In this document: positions 43,998 through 51,673 of the stretch, piece after piece
Layout of the letters: every line of letters begins with the position of its first letter
Numbering within the stretch: position 1 is the stretch's first letter
Assembly: GCA_035504735.1 (NCBI GenBank)
Contig: DATJRJ010000256.1
Coordinates: forward strand, 1-64,000
Origin: JAJPIG01 sp035504735
GTDB lineage: Bacteria > Desulfobacterota > Binatia > Binatales > Binataceae
DNA: 64,000 bases
Reading direction: 5' to 3'
The notes under the pieces: generated by a model
Databases searched by the model: none
Seen by the model: the letters and a program-made list of their open reading frames with translations, nothing else
What the model was told of the DNA's origin: nothing
Translations under genes and position numbers: made by a program

Positions 43998-44505
43998 CTT
44001 CCGACGAGGCTAATCATCCTGCCGCCTGTCCTTAGCAGGCTCGTCCATAGCCTTGTCGCGTGAAACCAGCAGAATTTGTGCCATCAGGGCGAATTATCTG
44101 CTTACATATGAAAATCCTAGCTTTTTTTATTAATCTTAGTCAAACGATAGCCATACTGTGCATCCCTGCTATCAGTAAGTTGCATAATTGCACCCCTGAT
44201 AGAATAGATCGAGTCGTCTAAAGTTATTTATGATAAATCGGGCATAAACGAATTATTTTTGAACGGCAGGGTCAGGTCAGGATGCGCGGGATGCCGCGCT
44301 GGATTTCTCAGCGCGTTCGGAGAACGGCCCGCAAGAAACCTGAACTTTTGTTCATAGGGCGCGCGGGACTCTTCGCCAGGCTCAGAATGACAGAAGCGTT
44401 GACCAGGTTGTCATTCTGAGCGTTCGGTTGCCGAAGCGAAGAATCCGGTATGGTCGACGATTTATAAACTCTTCAATAGAATGCCGCGCCGGCGTATGGA
44501 GAGCG
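43998..44505. other. 508-base region with no gene; AT-rich segment and palindromic repeat
   Basis: From about 44090 to 44270 base composition drops sharply to AT-rich, with runs such as GCTTTTTTTATTAATCTTAG, unlike the GC-rich surroundings. It contains two similar motifs (GCATCCCTGCTAT and GCACCCCTGATAG) about 30 bases apart. The palindromic repeat at 44366-44446 follows. No open frame, tRNA or terminator with a long stem is evident. It probably holds the promoter of the zinc-ribbon gene, and part may be imported DNA. Confidence 0.5.
44366..44446. repeat. Palindromic dispersed-repeat element, two inverted copies
   Basis: The two arms GGACTCTTCGC...GCTCAGAATGACA (44366-44392) and TGTCATTCTGAGC...GCGAAGAATCC (44409-44446) are inverted copies of one sequence; the inner 13 bases pair perfectly, and the outer 11 bases pair with one mismatch. 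A related single copy is at 53013-53039. This sequence pattern is a familiar type of short dispersed palindrome found in intergenic DNA of several bacterial groups. Confidence 0.7.
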
Positions 44506-45558
44506 TCACCCCAAGGCCCGGATGATCGCGTCGGTCATCGCGGTGGTTGTCGCTTTGCCGCCGAGATCACGCGTTAGGGTCCGTCCGGCGCGCAAAGTCG
44601 CCTCGACCGCCGCCTGTATCCGCGCGGCGCGCGGTTTGTATCCCAGATATTCGACCAGCATCGCAGCCGACAAAATCGCGGCCACCGGGTTGGCTAGGTT
44701 CTTCCCGGCGATATCCGGCGCCGTGCCATGCACGGTCTCGAAGATCGCGCCGCGCTCGCCGTAGTTCGCCCCCGGCACCATCCCAAGCCCGCCGACCAGG
44801 CCCGCGCAGAGATCCGAGACAATATCGCCGTAGAGATTTTCCAGCAGCAGGACATCGAACAACTCCGGCTTGGTGACGAGCCGCATGCAGGCGGCGTCGA
44901 CGATCTGCTCCTGGTAACGAATCCGCGGATAGTCGCGGGCGATAGCGCGGGCGCATTTCAGAAACAGGCCATCGGAGAGCTTCATGATGTTGGCCTTGTG
45001 AATCGCAGTGACTGATTTCCGGCCGTTGCGGAGCGCATACTCGAAGGCGAAGCGCGCGATACGCCGCGAAGCATGCGCGGTAATCACTTTGATGCTTTCC
45101 ACTACGCCGGGGGCCACCTGATGTTCGATACCCGCGTAGAGGTCCTCGGTGTTCTCGCGCACCACGACCAGATCCACGTTGCGAAACGGCGTCGGCACGC
45201 CTTCAAGGCTCCGCGTCGGCCGCAGGTTCGCATAGAGATCGAAGGTCTTGCGCAGGTAAACATTAATCGAGCGATAGCCCTCCCCGATTCGCGTCTCGAG
45301 TGGTCCCTTGAGCGCGATGCGGGTGCGCTTGAGCGAATCGATAAGCGCGTCGGGCGCGGGTGTGCCGAAGCGGCTGACCGCCTCGGCGCCGGCGGCCTGT
45401 CGATCCCAGGCGATTTTGATGCCAATGGCTTCGATGACGCGGACCGCGGCGCCAATCACTTCGGGTCCGACGCCGTCGCCGGGAATCAGGGTAATCGGGC
45501 GCGGTGTACGCGCCCCGGCGTCGCGCGCCGCCGCGGTCGTCATCGAGGATTTTCTCAC
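44506..45558 (-). CDS. Isocitrate/isopropylmalate dehydrogenase family, NAD-type isocitrate dehydrogenase
   Basis: A 350-residue decarboxylating dehydrogenase. Substrate-side YRSINVYLRKTFDLYANLRP (quoted in part: SINVYLRKTFDLYANLRP) fits isocitrate-type enzymes rather than isopropylmalate ones. The coenzyme motif HGTAPDIAGKNLANP carries Asp where the icd of this genome has Lys-Tyr, a pattern for NAD+ preference. It is the last gene of the thrB2-folE-rpiA-gck run (30-base gap after gck). Homoisocitrate or tartrate activity is possible. Confidence 0.85.
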   Translation of the reverse strand: MRKSSMTTAAARDAGARTPRPITLIPGDGVGPEVIGAAVRVIEAIGIKIAWDRQAAGAEAVSRFGTPAPDALIDSLKRTRIALKGPLETRIGEGYRSINVYLRKTFDLYANLRPTRSLEGVPTPFRNVDLVVVRENTEDLYAGIEHQVAPGVVESIKVITAHASRRIARFAFEYALRNGRKSVTAIHKANIMKLSDGLFLKCARAIARDYPRIRYQEQIVDAACMRLVTKPELFDVLLLENLYGDIVSDLCAGLVGGLGMVPGANYGERGAIFETVHGTAPDIAGKNLANPVAAILSAAMLVEYLGYKPRAARIQAAVEATLRAGRTLTRDLGGKATTTAMTDAIIRALG

Positions 45559-45588
45559 GAGTCCATCTTCCTTCTATCCCATGGCGTT

Positions 45589-46914
45589 TTATCCATCGAC
45601 GATCCCGATCAGGAGATCGGCGACGTTGGTGCCGGTCGGTCCGGTGATTAGCAAGTCGTCGAGCGCGCGAAAAAAAGTATGCGAATCATTTTGAGCCAGC
45701 GCCCGTTGAGGATCGAGGCCGGCGGCACGCGCTCGCGCGACGGTCTCGGAGTCGGCGAAGGCGCCCGCGGCGTCCGTCGGTCCGTCGATCCCGTCGGTGC
45801 CGGCGACCAACAGCACCGTGTCGGGAGGCAGCCGGCGGCCTTGCTGAGCCATCTCGATCGCGCCTGCGAGCGCGCAATGTTGTGCACGTCCGCCGCGCCC
45901 GGTGCCGTGCAGCGTGACGACTGGCTCACCGCCCGCGATGATACAGCTTCGCGAATCAAACTTGGTGAGCGCCGCGGCGGCGGCGCGGCCGGCTGCTTCG
46001 GCTTCGCCTGAAAAACCGTTCCAGTGATGCACGCGGTACCCGAGCGCGACAGCCTCGCGCTCGGCACCATCGACGGCGGTACCGTTATCGCCGATTATGA
46101 CGGTCGCGGCATTCTCAAGCCGAGGATCGCCCGGCTTGATGGTTTCCTCGATTTCTCCCGCCACTCCGCGCTCGAGCAGATCGCGCACCGGCTCGGGCGC
46201 CCTGCCCCATACCTTGCGCCGCTTCAAGATCGCGACCGCCTCGGCGAAGGTAGTCGGATCGGCAACCGTCGGGCCCGAACCGATCGTCGCAAGGTCGTTT
46301 CCTATGACGTCCGACAGCACCAGCGTCAGAACCCGGGCGCCGCGAACGGCGGCCGCCAACCGGCCACCCTTGATGGCCGAAAGATGCTTCCGCACCGTGT
46401 TGAGCTCGCGAATCGGCGCGCCCGCGCGCATCAACGCGCTGGTGACCGCAATCTTGTCCGCCAGCCCGATTCCGGTTGATGGCAATGCGGCGATCGCCGA
46501 GGCGCCGCCGCTAAGCGCGACGATCAGCAGATCGCCGGCGGCCGCGGCTGCGGCGATCTCCAGCGCATGCTGGGCGGCGCGAATCGAATCGGCGTCAGGT
46601 ATCGGATGGCCGCCGCGCACGATCGTGAAATCTTCATGGTCATGGACGCCCTCCGCCGCCGGATCAGCCGAAGTGGCAGCGACCGTGCGTGCGAGCTTCG
46701 CGCCGCATCGACGGACCAGCTCGCGCGTCATCGGGATGGAGGCTTTGCCGGCAGACACGATGAAGATTCGGCGCGCCTGTTCGCACCAATCAGCAATCAC
46801 TTCGCTGCCCGGCGTGCGCCCTTCGAATGCGCGAGCGGTCATCAGGTCGGGCGCGGCTGCCGAGATCGCCGCATCGTAGATACGCCGCAGTTCGCGGCGC
46901 GTCGTAAGGGTCAT
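45589..46914 (-). CDS. Glycerate 2-kinase (MOFRL family)
   Basis: Phosphorylates D-glycerate at C2, giving 2-phosphoglycerate. I start at the ATG at 46914 (MTLTTRRELRRIYDAAI), giving 441 residues; the open frame continues 61 codons upstream into rpiA without similarity. The ATP-binding region VALSGGASAIAALP is near residues 125-138 and the C-terminal MOFRL domain has AGTDGIDGPTDAAGAFAD. It lies 20 bases after rpiA and 30 before the dehydrogenase. A GckA/TtuD-type role in glyoxylate or tartrate metabolism is suggested. Confidence 0.92.
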   Translation of the reverse strand: MTLTTRRELRRIYDAAISAAAPDLMTARAFEGRTPGSEVIADWCEQARRIFIVSAGKASIPMTRELVRRCGAKLARTVAATSADPAAEGVHDHEDFTIVRGGHPIPDADSIRAAQHALEIAAAAAAGDLLIVALSGGASAIAALPSTGIGLADKIAVTSALMRAGAPIRELNTVRKHLSAIKGGRLAAAVRGARVLTLVLSDVIGNDLATIGSGPTVADPTTFAEAVAILKRRKVWGRAPEPVRDLLERGVAGEIEETIKPGDPRLENAATVIIGDNGTAVDGAEREAVALGYRVHHWNGFSGEAEAAGRAAAAALTKFDSRSCIIAGGEPVVTLHGTGRGGRAQHCALAGAIEMAQQGRRLPPDTVLLVAGTDGIDGPTDAAGAFADSETVARARAAGLDPQRALAQNDSHTFFRALDDLLITGPTGTNVADLLIGIVDG

Positions 46915-46934
46915 GGTGGGAAGCCGTCTGCCCG

Positions 46935-47651
46935 TCAGGCCCGCGGCCGGCGTTTCATCACATCCACCGTGCCCTGCGGGGTCGCGACCAGAACCAAATC
47001 GGCGATCCCGACGAAGAGCCCGTTTCCAACCACACCCGGAATCGCTGCCAGCTCGCGTTCGAGGCGTGCCGGATTTCCGATACCGCGGGTGGCGCAATCG
47101 AGCAGCAGGTTCCCATTGTCGGTGATGGTCTGAGCGCCTCGCGGCGTCATCCGGATCTGCGGCTTCAGGCCGAGCCGGGTAATCTCGCGGATCGCGAGCG
47201 AGACTGCGAACGGTATGACTTCGACCGGCAGCCGTCCGCGTACGCCCAATCGCGCCACGCGCTTTTCGATTCCGACCAGGATGATGCGCTTGCGCGAGGC
47301 ATGCGCGACCACCTTTTCGCGCAGCAAAGCGCCGCCATAGCCCTTAATCAGGTTGAGACGGCCATCGACCTCATCGGCCCCATCGAAATCGATGTCGATC
47401 GACTTCACGTCGTTCAGGGCGACCACCTCGATGCCGAGCGAGCGCGCCAACGACTCGCTGGCTTTCGAGGTCGGCACGCCACGCACGCGGAGTCCTTTAG
47501 CGCCCAGCGCCTTGATGAAGGCCGATGCGGCGTGCCCGGTACCAAGCCCCAGCGTCTGACCCGGCTTCACATAGCGCAGCGCATAGGCGGCGAGCGCCTC
47601 AAGATCGCCGAGCTGATCGCCGCGGGGCGCAGCGGTTGCGCTACTTGCCAT
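46935..47651 (-). CDS. rpiA: Ribose-5-phosphate isomerase A
   Basis: Interconverts ribose-5- and ribulose-5-phosphate. The 238-residue protein has GLGTGHAASAFIKAL near residues 35-49, DFDGADEVDGRLNLIKGYGGALLREK at about 88-113 (quoted in part) with the catalytic Glu in REK, and RGIGNPARLE-type C-terminal region. It overlaps folE by 11 bases. Together with folE it supports pentose-phosphate supply to GTP-derived cofactors. Normal length. Confidence 0.96.
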   Translation of the reverse strand: MASSATAAPRGDQLGDLEALAAYALRYVKPGQTLGLGTGHAASAFIKALGAKGLRVRGVPTSKASESLARSLGIEVVALNDVKSIDIDFDGADEVDGRLNLIKGYGGALLREKVVAHASRKRIILVGIEKRVARLGVRGRLPVEVIPFAVSLAIREITRLGLKPQIRMTPRGAQTITDNGNLLLDCATRGIGNPARLERELAAIPGVVGNGLFVGIADLVLVATPQGTVDVMKRRPRA

Positions 47652-48216
47652 TGCCGCGCAGCAGGTTCATGAACTCCTGACGGGTCTCGAAATGGGTGCG
47701 GAACACTCCCAACATCGCCGAAGTCGTGACCCACGAGTTCTGCTTTTCGACCCCGCGCATCCGCATGCAGAGATGCTCGGCCTCGAGCACCACCGCGACG
47801 CCCAAAGGCTCGAGTTCCTCCATGATGGTCTGGGCGATTTGCGTGGTCATCCGCTCCTGCACCTGGAGTCGGCGCGCGTAAATCTCGACCAGGCGGGGAA
47901 TCTTGGACAGCCCGATGATGCGCCGATTGGGAAGGTAGGCGATATGCGCCTTGCCCATGAAGGGCAGCAGGTGGTGCTCGCACAGCGAGTAGAAATCAAT
48001 GTCCTTGCATAAAATGATCTCCGAGTAACCTTCCTCGGTGAACAGCGCGCCATTGATGATTTTCTTGGGATCCTGATTATAGCCGCGCGTCAGATGCTTG
48101 AGTGCTTCGACCACGCGCGTCGGAGTACGCTCCAATCCTTGCCGATCGGGATCTTCGCCGACCTGCCGCAGAATCTCGCGGACCGCAGCTTCGGCGTTTC
48201 TCTGGTCGATAGCCAT
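47641..48216 (-). CDS. folE: GTP cyclohydrolase I
   Basis: First step of tetrahydrofolate (or queuosine) precursor synthesis from GTP. I start at the ATG at 48216, preceded by AAGGAGACGAGC, giving 191 residues; upstream residues in the same frame are not conserved. Zinc ligands C79 and H82 in SLCEHHLLPF and C150 in EHLCMRMRGV are present, as is the GKAHIAYLPN stretch. Normal length. It overlaps rpiA by 11 bases. Confidence 0.97.
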   Translation of the reverse strand: MAIDQRNAEAAVREILRQVGEDPDRQGLERTPTRVVEALKHLTRGYNQDPKKIINGALFTEEGYSEIILCKDIDFYSLCEHHLLPFMGKAHIAYLPNRRIIGLSKIPRLVEIYARRLQVQERMTTQIAQTIMEELEPLGVAVVLEAEHLCMRMRGVEKQNSWVTTSAMLGVFRTHFETRQEFMNLLRGNGK

Positions 48217-48414
48217 GCTCGTCTCCTTGCGCTCAAGCTCATGGCGCCGGGCTTCCGCCGCCGGCGATCGATGGATCGCGCGGACGGGGCCGCCGTATAG
48301 CCAGTCTTTCAAGAAATGAGGGCAGACGAAACTCCGTGCGAGGGGACGGTCGGGGGATCAGATTAGTGAGAGGTTGAAGGGCCTGTTCGATCGCGGCTAC
48401 GGCCGACGGCGCCG

Positions 48415-49446
48415 CTAGTGCCGTTCGCCGGCTTTGACCTTCTGGTACTTGCGATAATCGTACCCGGTCGCCATCGCCATCAGCAGCGATTCCATGCCGC
48501 CTTCGCGTTCGCGCCTGAGGATTCGTAAGCGCTCGAAGAACTCGCGGAAATCCTTGTTGACCCGGTGCCCATTGGTGACCGGTTGCAGAAAGAAATCGTG
48601 CAGGCGGGTGACCGTGAAGCGCAGCGAGGAGTAACGCAACTCGTTTGGAAACGCGTCCCATTCCGCCAGCGAGAGCGTGCGGATCGATTCGTAGCCGTTG
48701 AGGACTTCACGGAACCGATCGAGCGAATAATTGCTGTCAACGAAGCACAACGCGTTGACGGCGGTGGCAATATCGAAAATGAACTTGCCTCGGCAGGCGG
48801 CCTCGAAGTCCAGCACTGCCGTCAGCCGCTCGCCCCTGAACAGCAGATTGTCGGCGAAGATATCGCCGTGGATGACGCCCTTGGGGAGCTTGCTCTCAAG
48901 ATAGCGCGTCAAGTAATCGATTTCGTCGTCGAGCGTGCGGCGAATCTTGCGGAAGTAGTTCGGTAATCGCAACCGCACCCGCTGATAGAGATCGACGATC
49001 CGCTCGAAGCTGAAGCGGTTGTCGACCCCCTTCTTGTAGACCTTGCCGAGTACGTGCAGTTCGCCGAGTGTGCGGCCGATAGCCTGCAGATGGGCCGGCT
49101 TGAGGCGCGCCACCGAGAGAGTCCGGCCCTCGTGATACTTGTAGAGGGAGAGACACTTCTGACCATAGTCGCGGTAGAAGCGGCCCTTGCGGTCCTGGAG
49201 CGGCTGCGGACAGGGGAACGAATGCTTGCGCAGGAAGCCGAGCAGGTCGATCTCGCGCCGCACCTCGTTTTCGTTCTTGACTTCGTCGATGCGGAGTAAA
49301 AACCGGCCGCGACCGGTCTCGAGCAGATAATTGCTGTTGACCGACCCCTCGGGTATCCCGGTGACGTTGGCGACCCGTCCGAAGGCGTAATCGTCAGCCA
49401 GCTCGTCGAGGAGGTTTTTGGTGAGCTCCGTGTATGCCGCCATCAA
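48415..49446 (-). CDS. Homoserine kinase type II-like phosphotransferase (APH fold)
   Basis: A 343-residue aminoglycoside-phosphotransferase-fold kinase resembling ThrB2. The nucleotide-binding N lobe includes NSNYLLETGRGRFLLRIDE; the catalytic loop GVIHGDIFADNLLF is near residues 191-204 and the metal Asp in VLDFEAA at about 216-222. If it is ThrB2 it phosphorylates homoserine in threonine synthesis, but related enzymes phosphorylate choline or hydroxylysine. It is alone, 198 bases before folE. No other threonine gene is near. Confidence 0.8.
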   Translation of the reverse strand: MMAAYTELTKNLLDELADDYAFGRVANVTGIPEGSVNSNYLLETGRGRFLLRIDEVKNENEVRREIDLLGFLRKHSFPCPQPLQDRKGRFYRDYGQKCLSLYKYHEGRTLSVARLKPAHLQAIGRTLGELHVLGKVYKKGVDNRFSFERIVDLYQRVRLRLPNYFRKIRRTLDDEIDYLTRYLESKLPKGVIHGDIFADNLLFRGERLTAVLDFEAACRGKFIFDIATAVNALCFVDSNYSLDRFREVLNGYESIRTLSLAEWDAFPNELRYSSLRFTVTRLHDFFLQPVTNGHRVNKDFREFFERLRILRREREGGMESLLMAMATGYDYRKYQKVKAGERH

Positions 49447-49598
49447 TATGTCGGGGGAAAGCCCGTGGCAGAGTCTAGATTCTCGCTACCTAGCCGTCAA
49501 CTGGCTAACGCAAAATCATTGTGGCACAGCGACTTTCGTTACCCGACGCGGGGACCGATCGGACGCTGGAGTGTGAATTCCGCTTGCGGCATAATCGG

Positions 49599-49620
49599 GC
49601 GCCGGCAGTTGCGCCGGCGC
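49599..49620. other. Hairpin in the peroxiredoxin leader
   Basis: GCGCCGGC pairs with GCCGGCGC (8 base pairs, 6-base loop) 25 bases upstream of the bcp start. The 199-base gap before bcp also contains no other gene. The stem could influence translation or be incidental. Confidence 0.25.
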
Positions 49621-49645
49621 GGGCGCCAAACCATGAGGCCTTGAA

Positions 49646-50185
49646 ATGAGTCCAACCTTGAAGACCAAGACCCCGGTAAAATCCAAAACCGCCAAAAGCG
49701 CGGCCCAGGCAGACCACCCAAGCCTCGAAGGACGCAAGGCGCCCGATTTCGAGCTTTTGGATCGAGCCGGCAATAAGGTCGCCCTCAAAGACCTGCTCAA
49801 GGACGGAAACCTGGTGCTCTATTTCTATCCTAGGGACATGACGCCCGGGTGCACCACCGAGGCCTGCAGCTTCCGCGATCATGCGCGACAGATTCGGGCG
49901 CTCGATGCTCAAGTGGCGGGCATCAGCGCCGATTCATCGGCCTCGCATGCCAAGTTCGCCGCCAAGTACGAACTCAAGTTCCCACTGCTGAGCGATCCTG
50001 AGAATCGCGTGACCCGCGCTTACGGCGTCTACAAAAAGAAATCGCTTTACGGGCGCGAATTCATGGGAATCGAGCGGAGTACGTTTATAATCGATCGCGC
50101 CGGCACGATTCGGAAAGTCTTCGCCAAGGTCAAAGTCGACGGCCATAGCGCCGAGGTGTTGACCGTGTTGAAGGCGCTGGGCTGA
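49646..50185 (+). CDS. bcp: Peroxiredoxin, PrxQ/Bcp type
   Basis: Reduces hydrogen peroxide and organic hydroperoxides using thiols. The 179-residue protein has the peroxidatic Cys69 in TPGCTTEACSF and the resolving Cys74 four residues on, the PrxQ arrangement. A Lys/Thr-rich N-terminal extension of about 25 residues precedes the fold (MSPTLKTKTPVKSKTAKSA), longer than in most PrxQ. It is preceded by a GAGG site and is monocistronic, with an apparent terminator-like hairpin before hisI. Confidence 0.95.
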   Translation: MSPTLKTKTPVKSKTAKSAAQADHPSLEGRKAPDFELLDRAGNKVALKDLLKDGNLVLYFYPRDMTPGCTTEACSFRDHARQIRALDAQVAGISADSSASHAKFAAKYELKFPLLSDPENRVTRAYGVYKKKSLYGREFMGIERSTFIIDRAGTIRKVFAKVKVDGHSAEVLTVLKALG

Positions 50186-50233
50186 GGCCTGGGCGCATCT
50201 TTCCGTTGAATCAGCTAGTATTAATCGATTCGA

Positions 50234-50260
50234 GCCGGCGTCTCGCGCCGGCCTGATTTT
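50234..50260 (+). terminator. Terminator-like hairpin between bcp and hisI
   Basis: GCCGGCG and CGCCGGC form a 7-base-pair stem with loop TCTCG, followed by CTGATTTT. The T-run ends immediately before the hisI ATG at 50261, so there is no room for a separate ribosome binding site. It fits an intrinsic terminator for bcp, or an attenuator for hisI. Confidence 0.5.
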
Positions 50261-50680
50261 ATGGCACAGGAAGCATCGGCAGCGATTGACTTTGAGAAGT
50301 CAGGCGGCGTGGTCCCGGTAATCGCCCAGGATCATGCCACCGGACGCATCCTGATGGCCGCCTTCATGAACCGGGAAGCTTTCGAGGAAACGATCCGCAG
50401 CGGGCGCGCCTGCTACTTTTCGCGTTCGCGCCAGCGGCTCTGGCGCAAGGGCGAAGAATCGGGAAATTTCCAGGTGGTGCGCGAAATCCGGATCGATTGC
50501 GACGCCGACACGATTCTGCTGAGCGTCGAGCAGCGCGGCGACGGTGCCGCCTGCCATGAAGGCTACGAGAGCTGCTTTTTCCGCGTGTGGCGCGATGGCC
50601 GATGGGAATCAGCCGATCTGCGCAAGGTCGATCCTGCCAAGTACGGCCCCGCCTACGGCCATCATCCGAAAGTGTCCTGA
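50261..50680 (+). CDS. hisI: Phosphoribosyl-AMP cyclohydrolase
   Basis: Third step of histidine synthesis, hydrolysing PR-AMP. The 139-residue protein has VPVIAQDHATGRILMAAFMN, the GRACYFSRSRQRLWRKGEESGNFQ segment, zinc ligands in IRIDCDADTILL, and the late cysteines C571-like pair AACHEGYESCFF (here ACHEGYESCF). The ATG directly follows the T-run of a hairpin, and no GGAG-type site is visible, so leaderless or hairpin-controlled translation is possible. hisG follows after 39 bases. Confidence 0.95.
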   Translation: MAQEASAAIDFEKSGGVVPVIAQDHATGRILMAAFMNREAFEETIRSGRACYFSRSRQRLWRKGEESGNFQVVREIRIDCDADTILLSVEQRGDGAACHEGYESCFFRVWRDGRWESADLRKVDPAKYGPAYGHHPKVS

Positions 50681-50719
50681 AGGCTGAAAACGTCCTGGAG
50701 CGCAGCACGATCTAAGTCC

Positions 50720-51622
50720 ATGGCCAGCTCATCGAAACTCCTTCGCTTCGGTATCCCCAAGGGCAGCCTCGAGCAGCAGACGCTCGAGCTGATGCGCAAG
50801 TCGGGATGGCGGGTATCGGTCGGGTCGCGCTCCTACATGCCGGCCGTCGATGACCCCAGCCTCAATTGCCGCCTGCTGCGACCACAAGAGATGCCACGCT
50901 ATCTGGCCGACGGCACGCTCGACGGCGGTATCACCGGCAGCGACTGGATCGTCGAGAACGGAGTCGAGTTGATCGAGGTCGAAAGCTTCGTCTACTCGAA
51001 GGTCTCGCTGGCGCCGACCCGCTGGGTGCTGGTAGTGCCCGAGAATTCGCCGGTGAAAAAGCTTGAAGATCTGGCCGGCAAGAGGGTCGCTACCGAGATG
51101 ACCAATTTCACGCGGCGGCTCTTTGCCCAGCGGAAAGTTAAGGTAGAAGTTGAATTTTCATGGGGTGCCACCGAGGCCAAGGCGGCTGACGGCCTGGTCG
51201 ATGCGGTGGTTGAGGTCACCGAGACCGGCTCGTCGCTGCGTGCCAACGGGCTGCGAATTATCGAGGAGCTGCTGACGTCGAACCCGGTGCTGGTGGCGAA
51301 TCCTACCGCTTGGACTGATCCCTGGAAGCAAGCCAAGATTCGTCAGATTGGCGTGCTGATTCGCGGCGCGCTGGATGCTGAGCATCGCGTCGGCATCAAG
51401 ATGAACGTGCCGCGCCGCGATCTCGAGAAGGTCATCGCCCTGCTGCCGTCGATCACTGCGCCGACCATTTCGCAGCTCTATCCGGCGCCGACCCTCAAAG
51501 GTATCGATTGGGTTGCGGTCGAAACCGTAATCGACGAGCACACGGTACGCGAACTATTTCCCAAGCTGCTTGAAGCCGGCGCCGTCGGCATCATCGAGTA
51601 CCAGCTCAACAAGATCATCTGA
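50720..51622 (+). CDS. hisG: ATP phosphoribosyltransferase, long form
   Basis: Catalyses the first, feedback-regulated step of histidine synthesis. The 300-residue protein has the catalytic domain with FGIPKGSLEQQTLELM, then GGITGSDWIVENGVELIEVE and the PRPP loop region near residue 155 (EVTETGSSLRANGLRIIEE). A C-terminal ACT-like domain (MNVPRRDLEKVIALLPSI) marks the long form that needs no HisZ. It follows hisI; the remaining histidine genes are elsewhere. Confidence 0.96.
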   Translation: MASSSKLLRFGIPKGSLEQQTLELMRKSGWRVSVGSRSYMPAVDDPSLNCRLLRPQEMPRYLADGTLDGGITGSDWIVENGVELIEVESFVYSKVSLAPTRWVLVVPENSPVKKLEDLAGKRVATEMTNFTRRLFAQRKVKVEVEFSWGATEAKAADGLVDAVVEVTETGSSLRANGLRIIEELLTSNPVLVANPTAWTDPWKQAKIRQIGVLIRGALDAEHRVGIKMNVPRRDLEKVIALLPSITAPTISQLYPAPTLKGIDWVAVETVIDEHTVRELFPKLLEAGAVGIIEYQLNKII

Positions 51623-51673
51623 TAAGTCTGCCGGGCGTCGCCCGCTACCGTCCAAAATGCTAAGGACGGTTCT

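Noticed and set aside
43998..44505. A tRNA gene or small RNA in the AT-rich gap
   Set aside because: No T-arm-like GGTTCGAATCC or cloverleaf pairing was found.
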